From JACDAN01 sp963827705 (GTDB lineage: Bacteria > Actinomycetota > Thermoleophilia > Gaiellales > Gaiellaceae), in contig CAWHBN010000016.1 of assembly GCA_963827705.1 (NCBI GenBank), positions 62,001-126,000 on the forward strand: DNA of 64,000 nt, written 5' to 3'. The notes beneath the pieces were generated by a model. It saw nothing but the letters and a program-made list of their open reading frames with translations. It was not told the DNA's origin and did not search any database. Below, in pieces: positions 42,198 through 53,303 of this stretch; position 1 is the stretch's first letter; the number at the start of each line of letters is the position of its first letter. A program made the translations under genes and the position numbers.

Positions 42198-42257
42198 CTG
42201 CGTCCGGGCCTGGCATCCACTCATCGCACCCTGGCGACGAGTCACATACTGGGGCGA

Positions 42258-42748
42258 CTGAGCCAGCTGAAGCTCGCGTCATCTCGGACACGCACATGCC
42301 GCGGGGGACGCGGCGCCTGCCGAAGGAGTGCCTGCGCCTTCTGGCCGAGTCGGACCGGATCCTCCACGCGGGCGACTTCGTGTCAGTGGCGGTGTACGAG
42401 GAGCTTGGGAAGCTGGCGCCGGTCGACGGCGTCGTCGGGAACATGGACGAGCCGGACCTTCGTCTCGTCCTCCCGCCGAAGCTCGTCGTCGAGCACGAAG
42501 GCATGCGAATCGGGATCGTCCATGACGCCGGGCCGGTGGCCGGTCGGGCCGCTCGGCTCGTCGAGGGATTCCCCGGCTGTGACGCGGTCGTCTACGGCCA
42601 CACGCACGTGCCCGAGGCGACGCGGCTCGGGGAGACCTGGATCCTCAATCCCGGCAGCCCGACCGAGCGCCGCTCGGCGCCGCACCACGGAATGATCGGA
42701 CTGGAGGTCGAAAACGGGGCGCTTGACGTCCGAACATACGTTCTGTAG
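42258..42748 (+). CDS. YfcE/MJ0936-like metallophosphoesterase with an apparent one-base deletion
   Basis: Metal-site motifs ISDTHMPRG, HAGDF, GNMDEP, YGHTHVPE and NPGSPTERR define the family. An uninterrupted frame exists only from ATG 42296, inside the first motif. The missing N-terminus (SQLKLA) is in another frame directly upstream. Adding one G at about 42276 restores KLAVISDTHMPRG. A CATACT box (42245-42250) lies 7 nt before CTG 42258, which would then be a non-standard start. Corrected length about 163 residues. Confidence 0.75.
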
Positions 42749-42767
42749 CATGACGAACGTATGTTCG
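42723..42767 (+). promoter_or_regulatory. Promoter with two SOS (LexA) boxes
   Basis: -35 TTGACG (42723-42728), 17-bp spacer, -10 TAGCAT (42746-42751). Box 1 CGAACATACGTTCT (42731-42744) fills the spacer. Box 2 CGAACGTATGTTCG (42754-42767) is a perfect actinobacterial-type SOS box that contains the ATG of the LysM gene (42761). LexA bound at either box would block polymerase. The TAG stop of the phosphoesterase gene is the first half of the -10. Confidence 0.8.
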
Positions 42768-43003
42768 TTCGAATCGCATTCGTCACGCTGCTCGTGATGG
42801 TGCTCGCCTGGAGCGTCATGACGCGCGTCTCCGAGGCGACCGGCACACCACACCCATATCGCGTCCAGTCGGGCGACACACTCTGGTCGATCGCCGCCGA
42901 GCGCTACCACGGCGATCCGCGGCAGGGGGTCTGGGTGATCCAGCGCGAGAACGGGCTGGCAGGCACGAGCCTCACGCCGGGGCAGGTGCTGCTGCTGCCG
43001 TAG
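42761..43003 (+). CDS. SOS-controlled membrane LysM protein, likely cell-division inhibitor (YneA/ChiZ-like)
   Basis: 80 residues. One N-terminal membrane segment (VRIAFVTLLVMVLAWSVM), a short linker, and a single LysM domain (YRVQSGDTLWSIAAERYHGDP to LTPGQVLLLP, about 33-80). Small membrane LysM proteins under LexA control halt septation after DNA damage: YneA in Bacillus, the Rv2719c/ChiZ type beside lexA in mycobacteria. The size, topology and two SOS boxes fit this. lexA itself is not in the window. The start codon lies inside SOS box 2 and 9 nt after the -10, so the mRNA is leaderless. Confidence 0.78.
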   Translation: MFVRIAFVTLLVMVLAWSVMTRVSEATGTPHPYRVQSGDTLWSIAAERYHGDPRQGVWVIQRENGLAGTSLTPGQVLLLP

Positions 43004-43039
43004 CCCGGCCGCGCCCCGGCGCCCTCCTAGACTTGCGCC

Positions 43040-44047
43040 GTGGATCTGGACCTCGTCTTCCTCGGCACCTCGGGCTCGATGCCGACTGCCCAACGGGCGC
43101 CGACCGCGATGCTGCTCCGGCGCGGGGGAGAGCGCCTGCTCTTCGACTGCGCCGAGGGAACACAGCGGCAGCTGCTGCGCTCGAACGTCGGCCTGATCGA
43201 GCTGCGGGAGATCTTCCTCACGCATTACCACGCGGATCACTACCTCGGCCTGCCGGGGATGCTGAAGACGTTCGCGCTGCGCGGACGGGAGCTCCCGATC
43301 ACGATCTACGGCCCGCGCGGCCTCCACGACCTGTTCTCCGCGCTCCGGCGGATCTTCGGAAAGCTGACCTACCACTACGAGCTCGTCGAGCTGGATCCGG
43401 ACGAGCGGCTCGAGCGCGGGGAGTACGAGCTCGTGACCTTCCCGGTCGAGCACGGCGTCTCCGCAATCGGGTACGCGCTCGTCGAGCGGCCGAGGCCCGG
43501 CCGGTTCGACGCCGGCGCCGCCGACGCGCTCGGGATCCCCGAGGGCCCGGAGCGTGGGGCGCTCCAGGCGGGTGAATCGGTGACGCTGCCCGACGGGCGA
43601 GTGCTCACGCCTGACGCCGTCCTCGGTCCGGCGCGTCCCGGCCGGAAGGTCGTGATCGCGGCGGACACGGCGTTCGCGCGCTCGGTCGTGGATGCGGCTC
43701 GCGGCGCCGACCTCCTCGTCCACGAGGCCACGTTCGCCGAGGACGAGCGGGCGCGGGCGCACGAGACGCTGCACTCGACGGCGCTCGAGGCAGCGGAGGT
43801 CGCGCAGACCGCCGAGGTCGGGATGCTCGCGCTGACCCACCTGTCGAACCGCTACTTCGGCGGCGAGATCGAGCGGGAGGCCCGGTCCGTCTTCCCCGAC
43901 ACGGTCGTCCCCCGCGACCTCGATATCATCGTCGTCCCGTTCCAGGAGCGGGGCGCACCGGAGCTCGTGAAGGGAGGAGCCACGCATCGGCATACGCAGC
44001 CGGCTCCACAGGAAGTCGTCCCGACCGTCGAGGAGGCCCCGCGATGA
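43040..44047 (+). CDS. rnz: Ribonuclease Z (tRNA 3' endonuclease)
   Basis: 335 residues of the metallo-beta-lactamase fold. The zinc motif is THYHADHYLGLPG (about 61), with FLGTSGSMPT at the N-terminus and further ligands in AADTA (about 214) and THLSNRY (about 273). Fits here because the two tRNA genes in the window lack encoded CCA. The GTG start lies 6 nt after TAGACT (43028-43033). A C-terminal tail of about 30 residues extends past the usual end. Confidence 0.9.
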   Translation: MDLDLVFLGTSGSMPTAQRAPTAMLLRRGGERLLFDCAEGTQRQLLRSNVGLIELREIFLTHYHADHYLGLPGMLKTFALRGRELPITIYGPRGLHDLFSALRRIFGKLTYHYELVELDPDERLERGEYELVTFPVEHGVSAIGYALVERPRPGRFDAGAADALGIPEGPERGALQAGESVTLPDGRVLTPDAVLGPARPGRKVVIAADTAFARSVVDAARGADLLVHEATFAEDERARAHETLHSTALEAAEVAQTAEVGMLALTHLSNRYFGGEIEREARSVFPDTVVPRDLDIIVVPFQERGAPELVKGGATHRHTQPAPQEVVPTVEEAPR

Positions 44048-44277
44048 CCAGGATGGTGCAGGTCGCCGTCGCCGGCGACGTGACCGAGGCGGAGGAGCTC
44101 GAGGCCATGCTCCGCTCCGCCGGAATCGACACGCATCTCGAGCCCGCGATCGAGCATCACCCGAGCGAGGTCGAGGACGCGCCCCAGAAAGTGCTCGTCC
44201 CCGAGAGCTCGCTCGAGGCTGCGATCCACGCGATCGAGTCCCTCAGCGACCCCGAAGACATCGTCGACGAGGGGTAG
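44044..44277 (+). CDS. Small DUF2007-like protein
   Basis: 77 residues. MVQVAVAGDVTEAEELEAMLRSAGID resembles the DUF2007 signal-transducing fold, where a short beta-alpha-beta unit precedes a variable end; the C-terminus is acidic. It starts in an ATGA overlap with rnz, so the two are co-translated. Function unknown. Confidence 0.6.
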   Translation: MTRMVQVAVAGDVTEAEELEAMLRSAGIDTHLEPAIEHHPSEVEDAPQKVLVPESSLEAAIHAIESLSDPEDIVDEG

Positions 44278-44331
44278 AGGGGTCGGTGGGACGTCGCTCG
44301 TCGCAGAGCGCTGGCCCTGCGGCACACCGGC

Positions 44332-45069
44332 GTGCCACTGAGCCCTCCTAACCCCGACTACGGCGAGGCCGCGGCTCGGTACGACGAGCTCCGCCCGCAG
44401 GACGAGGGGTGGTGGGGGCTCTTCGAGTTGCTCTCGAGGGAGGGCGATCTGCTCGGGAAGCGCGTGCTCGATGTCGGGTGCGGAACCGGCCGCTTCGCCG
44501 CCGCCCTCGCGGAGCGCGGGTCGCGGGTCTGGGGCGTGGACGCCTCACCCGAGATGGTCGCACTCGCCCGCGAGCGCGGCGTGAACGCCAAGGTGGCCCG
44601 GGCTGAGGCGCTGCCGTTCAAGGAAGGCTGGTTCGAGCGGGCGGTCGCCGTCCTCGTGATCCATGTCCTCGACCGGCCGCACGCATTCGCGGACCTCGCC
44701 CGGGTGCTCGCGGACGACGGCCGGCTTGCGATCGGCACCTTCGACCACGCGCAGTTCGACAGCTACTACCTCAGCGCGTACTTCCCGTCGCTCGCCGAGA
44801 TCGACCGGTCGCGATTCCCGACACGGGAGGGGCTCGAAGAGGAGCTGCGCGCTGCCGGCTACTCGCCCCGGACGATTCCGCTGCACCACCGCGCGGTGCT
44901 GAACCGGGACTGGGTTCTCGAGCGGATCCGCGGCCGCTTCATCTCGACGCTGCAACTGCTCGGAGAAGACGAGTTCGCGGAGGGGCTTGCGCGGGCCGAG
45001 CGGGAGCTGCCGGACGAGGTCGAGGCGGAGCAATACCTGCTTGCGGTCATCGCCGAACGGGGGCGCTAG
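44332..45069 (+). CDS. Class I SAM-dependent methyltransferase
   Basis: 245 residues. SAM-binding motif I is VLDVGCGTGRFAAAL (about 45-59), followed by VWGVDASPEM (motif II) and AEALPFKEGWFERAV (motif III). The group resembles UbiE/SAM methyltransferase type 11 enzymes; substrate unknown. GTG start at 44332. Its stop overlaps that of the convergent DUF1697 gene through CTAG. Confidence 0.85.
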   Translation: MPLSPPNPDYGEAAARYDELRPQDEGWWGLFELLSREGDLLGKRVLDVGCGTGRFAAALAERGSRVWGVDASPEMVALARERGVNAKVARAEALPFKEGWFERAVAVLVIHVLDRPHAFADLARVLADDGRLAIGTFDHAQFDSYYLSAYFPSLAEIDRSRFPTREGLEEELRAAGYSPRTIPLHHRAVLNRDWVLERIRGRFISTLQLLGEDEFAEGLARAERELPDEVEAEQYLLAVIAERGR

Positions 45070-45590
45070 TCGTCCAGCTTCTCGGCGAGCTTCGTGAGCA
45101 TCGTCGTGTTCCGCGTCGTCGTCGGCTGGCCGAGCACCTCCCAGTCCTTCGGCTTGAGCTCCGAGTCCATCATCCGGCCCTCGATCAGCCAATGCACCTC
45201 GCGTCCGTCCACGACGAGTCGGTCGGATGAGGTGGACTTCTCCTCGATCGCCTTGCGCTCCGCTGCCGTCGGCTTCCGGCGGAGGAAGGCGACCATGTGG
45301 GTCTTTCCGGCCGGCACCTTGCCGAACGGCTTCTCTTCCGCCGTGTGCCGCACCTCGCTCGCCCGCCGCAGGAAGGTCGTGACCTCGAAGCCGAGCGCAT
45401 CGTCGAGTTTCGCCTCGATCGCGCGCTCGAGGTCGGCGGCTCGACCACCGGCCTCGAAGAGGACGTTGCCGCTCGCGATGTAGGTCGAGACGTGCTCGAA
45501 GCCGAGCTCCTCGAAGAGGGCGCGCAGGCGGTCCATGGAGACCCGCCGCCCGCCGACGTTCACAGCACGGAGGAAGGCGACGTACCGCAC
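45066..45590 (-). CDS. DUF1697 family protein
   Basis: 174 residues from the GTG at 45590. The N-terminus RYVAFLRAVNVGGRR and the block FEHVSTYIASGNVLFEA are characteristic of DUF1697, a ferredoxin-like two-domain family of unknown function. The ORF continues upstream without start-like features because it lies antisense to pyrR. Divergent from the pyr operon with about 106 bp between starts. Confidence 0.82.
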   Translation of the reverse strand: MRYVAFLRAVNVGGRRVSMDRLRALFEELGFEHVSTYIASGNVLFEAGGRAADLERAIEAKLDDALGFEVTTFLRRASEVRHTAEEKPFGKVPAGKTHMVAFLRRKPTAAERKAIEEKSTSSDRLVVDGREVHWLIEGRMMDSELKPKDWEVLGQPTTTRNTTMLTKLAEKLDD

Positions 45591-45614
45591 GGGCGCACGA
45601 AAGCACAGTCGCAC

Positions 45615-45642
45615 TTGCTCCGTCCGCACGTCGTTGTAGAGT
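45615..45642 (+). promoter_or_regulatory. Promoter of the pyrimidine operon
   Basis: TTGCTC (45615-45620), a 16-bp spacer and TAGAGT (45637-45642). The predicted transcript start is near 45649, giving a 48-nt leader before pyrR. It is one of the few leadered operons in the window, as required for the PyrR target. Confidence 0.55.
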
Positions 45643-45665
45643 CCGGGTCGCTTCACGTCCTTTAA

Positions 45666-45693
45666 CTCGGTCCCGAGAGGCCGGAAAGGAGAG
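45666..45693 (+). promoter_or_regulatory. PyrR RNA-binding element overlapping the pyrR ribosome-binding site
   Basis: The leader contains GGTCCCGAGAGGCC (45669-45682), which matches the PyrR binding-loop consensus (A/G-U-CC-N-G-N-GAGG-Y) closed by a CGG/CCG stem. The Shine-Dalgarno AAAGGAG (45685-45691) follows directly, 5 nt before the TTG start. There is no terminator, so PyrR with UMP probably blocks translation initiation, as described for mycobacterial pyr operons. Confidence 0.7.
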
Positions 45694-45696
45694 CGG

Positions 45697-46284
45697 TTGA
45701 CGCTGCCTGCCCAGACGAGCGCACGAGTCCTGCTGGACGAGGCCGCGATCGCCAGAACGCTGACGCGGATCGCGCACGAGATCATCGAGGGGAACCCGGA
45801 CCTCGAGCGGGTCGCGCTGGTCGGCATCCAGACGCGCGGCGTCCCCCTCGCGCAGCGCCTCCGCCGCCTGATCCACGAGTTCAGCGGCGAGGAGCTGGCG
45901 TCGGGGTCGCTCGACATCACGTTCTACCGGGACGACGTCCAGGTCCGGGGCGGCGAGCCGCCGAGGCAGGCGCAGCCGGTCGTCCGGTCGACGCGGCTCG
46001 ACTTCGCGCTCGAGGGGATGACGTGCGTGCTCGTCGACGACGTCCTGTACACGGGCCGCACGATCCGTTCCGCGATCGAGGCGCTTTTTCACTATGGGCG
46101 GCCGGCGCGCGTGCAGCTCGCATGCCTGGCCGACCGCGGCCACCGGGAGCTTCCGATCCGTCCCGACTACGTCGGCAAGAACCTGCCGACCTCCCGCGGC
46201 GAGCGCATCCAGGTGCAGCTCGTCGAGGTCGACGAGGTCGACCAAGTCCTGCTCGTGCCCAACCCGGAGGAAGACCATGGGTGA
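45697..46284 (+). CDS. pyrR: Bifunctional pyr operon regulator / uracil phosphoribosyltransferase
   Basis: 195 residues. PRPP-binding loop VLVDDVLYTGRTIRSA (about 110-125) and GIQTRGVPLAQRL (about 43-55) identify PyrR. It binds the operon leader when UMP is high. The TTG start has a good ribosome-binding site that overlaps its own RNA target. It overlaps pyrB by 8 bp. Confidence 0.95.
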   Translation: MTLPAQTSARVLLDEAAIARTLTRIAHEIIEGNPDLERVALVGIQTRGVPLAQRLRRLIHEFSGEELASGSLDITFYRDDVQVRGGEPPRQAQPVVRSTRLDFALEGMTCVLVDDVLYTGRTIRSAIEALFHYGRPARVQLACLADRGHRELPIRPDYVGKNLPTSRGERIQVQLVEVDEVDQVLLVPNPEEDHG

Positions 46285-47272
46285 CATCCGCGTCATGCGC
46301 GACGACCTGAAGCCGCCGGCCCCAACGGAGCGCCGGCATCTCCTGTCCGTCGCGGACCTGTCCCGAGACGACATCGAGCGGCTGCTCGCGACGGCGCGCA
46401 ACTTCTCCCGCTCGCTGGAGCGCGAGATGAAGAAGCTGCCGACGCTGCGGGGGCGGCTGGTCGTGAACGTCTTCTTCGAGTCGTCCACGCGAACCTCGTC
46501 CAGCTTCGAGCTCGCGGCGAAGCGGCTCTCGGCGGACACGATGTCGATCAAGTCCTCCGGCTCGGCCGTGGACAAGGGCGAGTCCCTCAAGGACACGGCC
46601 CTGACGCTCGGCGCCTACGACCCGGACGTAATCGTCATGCGCCACCCGCAGATCGGCGCCTCGCACCTCGTCGCGAAGGTGACCGCCGCGCACGTCGTGA
46701 ACGCCGGCGACGGAAAGCACCAGCATCCGACGCAGGCGCTCCTCGACCTCTACACCCTGCGCGAGGAGTTCGGCCGGCTCGAGGGTCTGCACGTGGCGAT
46801 CGTGGGCGACGTCCTCCACTCGCGGGTCGCCCGCTCGCTGATCCAGGCGCTCGACCTCGTCGGCGCGCGGACGACGCTGGTCGGGCCGCCGACGCTGCTT
46901 CCGCGCGGCGTGGAGGCGATGGGCTGCGACACCTCCACCGACATCGCGTCGATCGGCGCCGCCGACGTCGTCTACGTCCTCCGGATGCAGCGCGAACGGA
47001 TGCTCGAGGGAGCGAACTACGTCCCGAGCCTGCGTGAGTACACCGAGCGGTGGGGGGTCACGCCCGAGCGGCTGCGCGCCGGCCAGAAGGTCATGCACCC
47101 GGGGCCGATGAACCGGGGGGTCGAGATCGACCCGCGGGTTGCAGACGCCGCCGACGCGCTGATCGAGACCCAGGTGCGCGCCGGGCTCGTGACACGGATG
47201 GCCGTCCTCTACGACCTGCTCACGAGCGGCCCCATTGGAGTCAAGGCGGCGCAGCTGACGGAGGTGGCCTGA
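46277..47272 (+). CDS. pyrB: Aspartate carbamoyltransferase catalytic subunit
   Basis: Second committed step of pyrimidine synthesis. 331 residues. The carbamoyl-phosphate motif is FFESSTRTSSSFELAAKRL (about 66), and substrate motifs HPTQALLDLYTL (about 155) and MHPGPMNRGVEI (about 273) are intact. GGAGGA precedes the ATG. No regulatory pyrI gene follows, as usual in Gram-positive-type operons. Confidence 0.97.
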   Translation: MGDIRVMRDDLKPPAPTERRHLLSVADLSRDDIERLLATARNFSRSLEREMKKLPTLRGRLVVNVFFESSTRTSSSFELAAKRLSADTMSIKSSGSAVDKGESLKDTALTLGAYDPDVIVMRHPQIGASHLVAKVTAAHVVNAGDGKHQHPTQALLDLYTLREEFGRLEGLHVAIVGDVLHSRVARSLIQALDLVGARTTLVGPPTLLPRGVEAMGCDTSTDIASIGAADVVYVLRMQRERMLEGANYVPSLREYTERWGVTPERLRAGQKVMHPGPMNRGVEIDPRVADAADALIETQVRAGLVTRMAVLYDLLTSGPIGVKAAQLTEVA

Positions 47273-48574
47273 TGCTGTTCTCGAAGACTGCCCAGGGCGA
47301 GAACCTGATCGTCCGGGGCGCGCGGGTGCTCGATCCCGCGGGCAAGGTGGACGGCGTCCTGGACGTCCGGGTCGACGAAGGGACGATTGCGGAGCTCGGC
47401 TCGCGGCTCGACCCGAACTCCCACCGCGTCGTCGAGGCGGAAGGGCTCACGCTCGCGCCCGCGTTCGTCGACCCGCACGTCCACCTCAGGACGCCGGGCC
47501 GGGAGGACGAGGAGACGATCGCGAGCGGGACGCAGGCGGCGGCGGCAGGCGGCTACTGCGCGATCCTCGCCATGCCGAACACCGATCCCGTCGTCGACTC
47601 GGCGGCCGTGCTCGGCTCCCTTGCCGAGACGGCGGAGGCCGAGGCGGAGATCCCGGTCGGGTTCCTCGCCGCGATCAGCAAGGGTCTGGAGGGCGGCGAG
47701 CTGACGGAGATGGCCGAGCTCGCGGATGCCGGTGCGGCAGGGTTCAGCGACGACGGCCGGCCGGTCGCCACGCCCGGGCTCATGCGGCGCGCGCTCCAGT
47801 ACGGCGCGGTCGCAGAACCGGCCGCTGGCACTGCACTGCGAGGAGCCGACGCTCTCGCGGAGCGGCCAGATGCACGAGGGCGCCGTCTCCGCCGAGCTGG
47901 GATTCGCTGGCTACCCGTCGGTCGCCGAGAGCGTGATGGTCGAGCGCGACCTCTCGCTGGCCGCCTACGAGGGCCGGCCCGTGCACCTCCTGCACCTGTC
48001 GGCCCGGGAGTCCGTCGAGGCCGTGCGCACCGCACGGGCGGCGGGGGTCCAGGCCACGGCGGAGGTCACGCCGCACCACCTCTGCCTGACCGACGAGGCC
48101 GTGCGGTCGCTGGACTCGAACCTGAAGATGAACCCGCCGCTCCGTTCGGTCGACGACCGCGCCGCGCTCGTGGAGGGCATCCGGGACGGGACGATCGCGG
48201 CGATCGCAACCGACCATGCTCCGCACGCGCGGCACGAGAAGGACGTTCCCTTCGAAGCGGCGCCGTTCGGCGTCACCGGGCTGGAAACGGCGTTCGCCGC
48301 TCTCTACACGCATCTGGTGGAGCCGGGCCTCGTCAAGCTGGAGCTGCTGCTGGAGCGCATGTCGGCCGGGCCGGCGGCGATCTTCGGCCTGCACACACCG
48401 CGAATCGCCGTCGGCGAGCCGGCGAACCTCGTCCTGCTCGACACGAAGGCCGGCTGGCGCGTGCAGGAGGACGGCTTCCGCTCGCGCTCGTCGAATTCCT
48501 GGCTCCTCGGTCAGCGCCTCACCGGGAAGGTGCGCATGACGGTCGCGGCCGGCAGGACGGTGTTCGAGGCGTGA
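47272..48574 (+). CDS. pyrC: Dihydroorotase, interrupted by an apparent one-base insertion
   Basis: Zinc amidohydrolase closing dihydroorotate. N-terminal half: metal ligands in FVDPHVHLRTPG (about 63). C-terminal half, in another frame: LHCEEP, TPHHLCLT, ATDHAPH and NLVLLDTK. One extra G around 47803-47805 shifts the frame after RRALQY; removing it reads YARSQNRPLALHCEE and gives a normal 433-residue type I enzyme. Loss of an essential gene inside an intact operon is unlikely, so this is probably a sequence error. ATG overlaps the pyrB stop by 1 bp. Confidence 0.93.
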
Positions 48575-49603
48575 CCGGCTTCCTCGTCCTCGAGGACGGG
48601 ACGGTCTTCCGCGGTGAGTCGGTCGGCGCTCAGTGCTTCGCCTTCGGCGAGGCCGTCTTCACCACGGCGATGACCGGCTACCAGGAGGTCGTCACCGACC
48701 CGAGCTTCGCCGAGCAGATCGTCTGCTTCACGGCGCCGATGGTCGGGAACTACGGCGTCGACCCGGAGCGCTCGGAGTCCGGCCGTGTGCACGCACGCGG
48801 TGTCCTCATGAGAGAGGCGCGCGGCCCGGCGTGGACGGACTGGCTGCACGAGCGAGGGATCCCGGCGCTGACGGGCGTCGACACTCGGTCGCTCGTCCTC
48901 AGGCTGCGGGAGGTCGGCGCGATGCGGGCCGCGGTCGTCTCCGGTGAGGCGTCGGTGGAGGAAACGCTGCGCGCTGTCCGCCAGCAGCCTGCGATGGCCG
49001 GCCGTCCCCTGGCCGCGTCGGTTTCCTGTGGCGAGCCCTACGAGTTCGTCAGCGGCGGACGGGCCCGGATCGCGGTCGTCGACTACGGCTGCAAGCGCTC
49101 GATCCTCCGCCGGCTCGCGAAGACGGGTGCCGGCGTCACGGTGGTTCCGGCGGACACCGGAGCCGACGAGCTCGAAGGCTTCGACGCCATCGTCCTCTCG
49201 AACGGCCCGGGCGACCCCGAGCCGCTGACTGTGCAGGTCGAGACGGTGCGCTCGCTCCTCGACCGGGTGCCGATCTTCGGCATCTGCCTCGGCCACCAGC
49301 TGCTCGCGCTCGCAACCGGCCTCGAGACCTTCAAGCTTCCGTTCGGCCACCGCGGCGCGAACCACCCGGTGCTCGAGAAGGCGACCGGCCGAGTCCTCGT
49401 CACGGCGCAGAACCACGGCTTCGCGGTCAAGCCGGCGGCAGGCCGGGAGGCGACGCACGTCTCCCTCTACGACGGCACGGTCGAAGGGCTCGACTACCCG
49501 GAGCTGGGCGCCCGGTCGGTGCAGTTCCACCCCGAGGCCGGGCCTGGCCCGCACGACGCCTGGCCACTGCTCGAGACCTGGGTCGAGGAGGTGTGCGCGG
49601 GCC

Positions 49604-49620
<17 letters not shown>
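48571..49620 (+). CDS. carA: Carbamoyl-phosphate synthase small (glutaminase) subunit
   Basis: 349 residues. The class I amidotransferase triad is visible: cysteine in FGICLGHQLLAL (about 236), and His/Glu in VQFHPEAGPGPHD (about 320). N-terminal CarA domain with FTTAMTGYQEVVTDPSF. It provides ammonia to CarB through a tunnel. GTG start in a 4-bp overlap with pyrC. Confidence 0.96.
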
Positions 49621-52643
<3,023 letters not shown>

Positions 52644-52666
<23 letters not shown>

Positions 52667-53303
52667 CGTCGTCGCAACCGAGCCCGTCGGGCCGTACACG
52701 CTCCTGCGCGTCGAGCGGGGCGACCTCGAGCCGGGTGTGCCCGGCCAGTTCTTCATGCTCGAGGCGCCGGGCCGCGTGCTGCCTCGGCCGATGAGCCTCT
52801 CGCTCGCGCCGCGCGGCGAGCTCGGCTTCCTGTTCGAGGCGATCGGGCCCGGCACGAACGCCCTCGCGGAGCTCGACCCGGGCGACCGCATCGGGATCCT
52901 CGGCCCGCTCGGGAACGGGTTCCGGCTGGACGTCGACCGGCCGCTGCTCGTCGGCGGGGGGATCGGCGTTGCGCCCTTCCCGTACCTGTCCCAGACCCTC
53001 GACCGGGCCGGCGCGATCCTCGGCTTCCGAACCAGGCATCACGCGGAAGCCGCGGAGCTGGTCCCGAACGCCGAGGTCGTCGTCGAACCGACGCGGGTGA
53101 CCGAGCTGCTCGAGCCGGGCTATGACGTGCTCGCCTGTGGGCCGGCCCCGATGCTCTCGGCCGTGCGGGAGCTGGCGCCGGAGGCCCAGCTCGCCTGGGA
53201 GGCGCCCATGGCCTGCGGGTACGGCGCCTGCTACGGCTGCGTCGTCGAGGTCGGCGGGCACTACAAGCGCCTGTGCCTGGAGGGCCCCGTCCTTGCTGCT
53301 TAA
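52644..53303 (+). CDS. pyrK: Dihydroorotate dehydrogenase electron-transfer subunit
   Basis: 219 residues. FAD/NAD-binding ferredoxin-reductase fold (RPMSLSLAPRG, then PLLVGGGIGVAPFPYL) followed by a [2Fe-2S]-binding segment whose cysteines appear in MACGYGACYGCVVEV and LCLEG. Delivers electrons from the PyrD flavin to NAD. ATG 52644 has AGGAGAGG upstream and overlaps carB by 23 bp. Its presence shows that the dehydrogenase is the NAD-dependent class 1B type. Confidence 0.93.
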
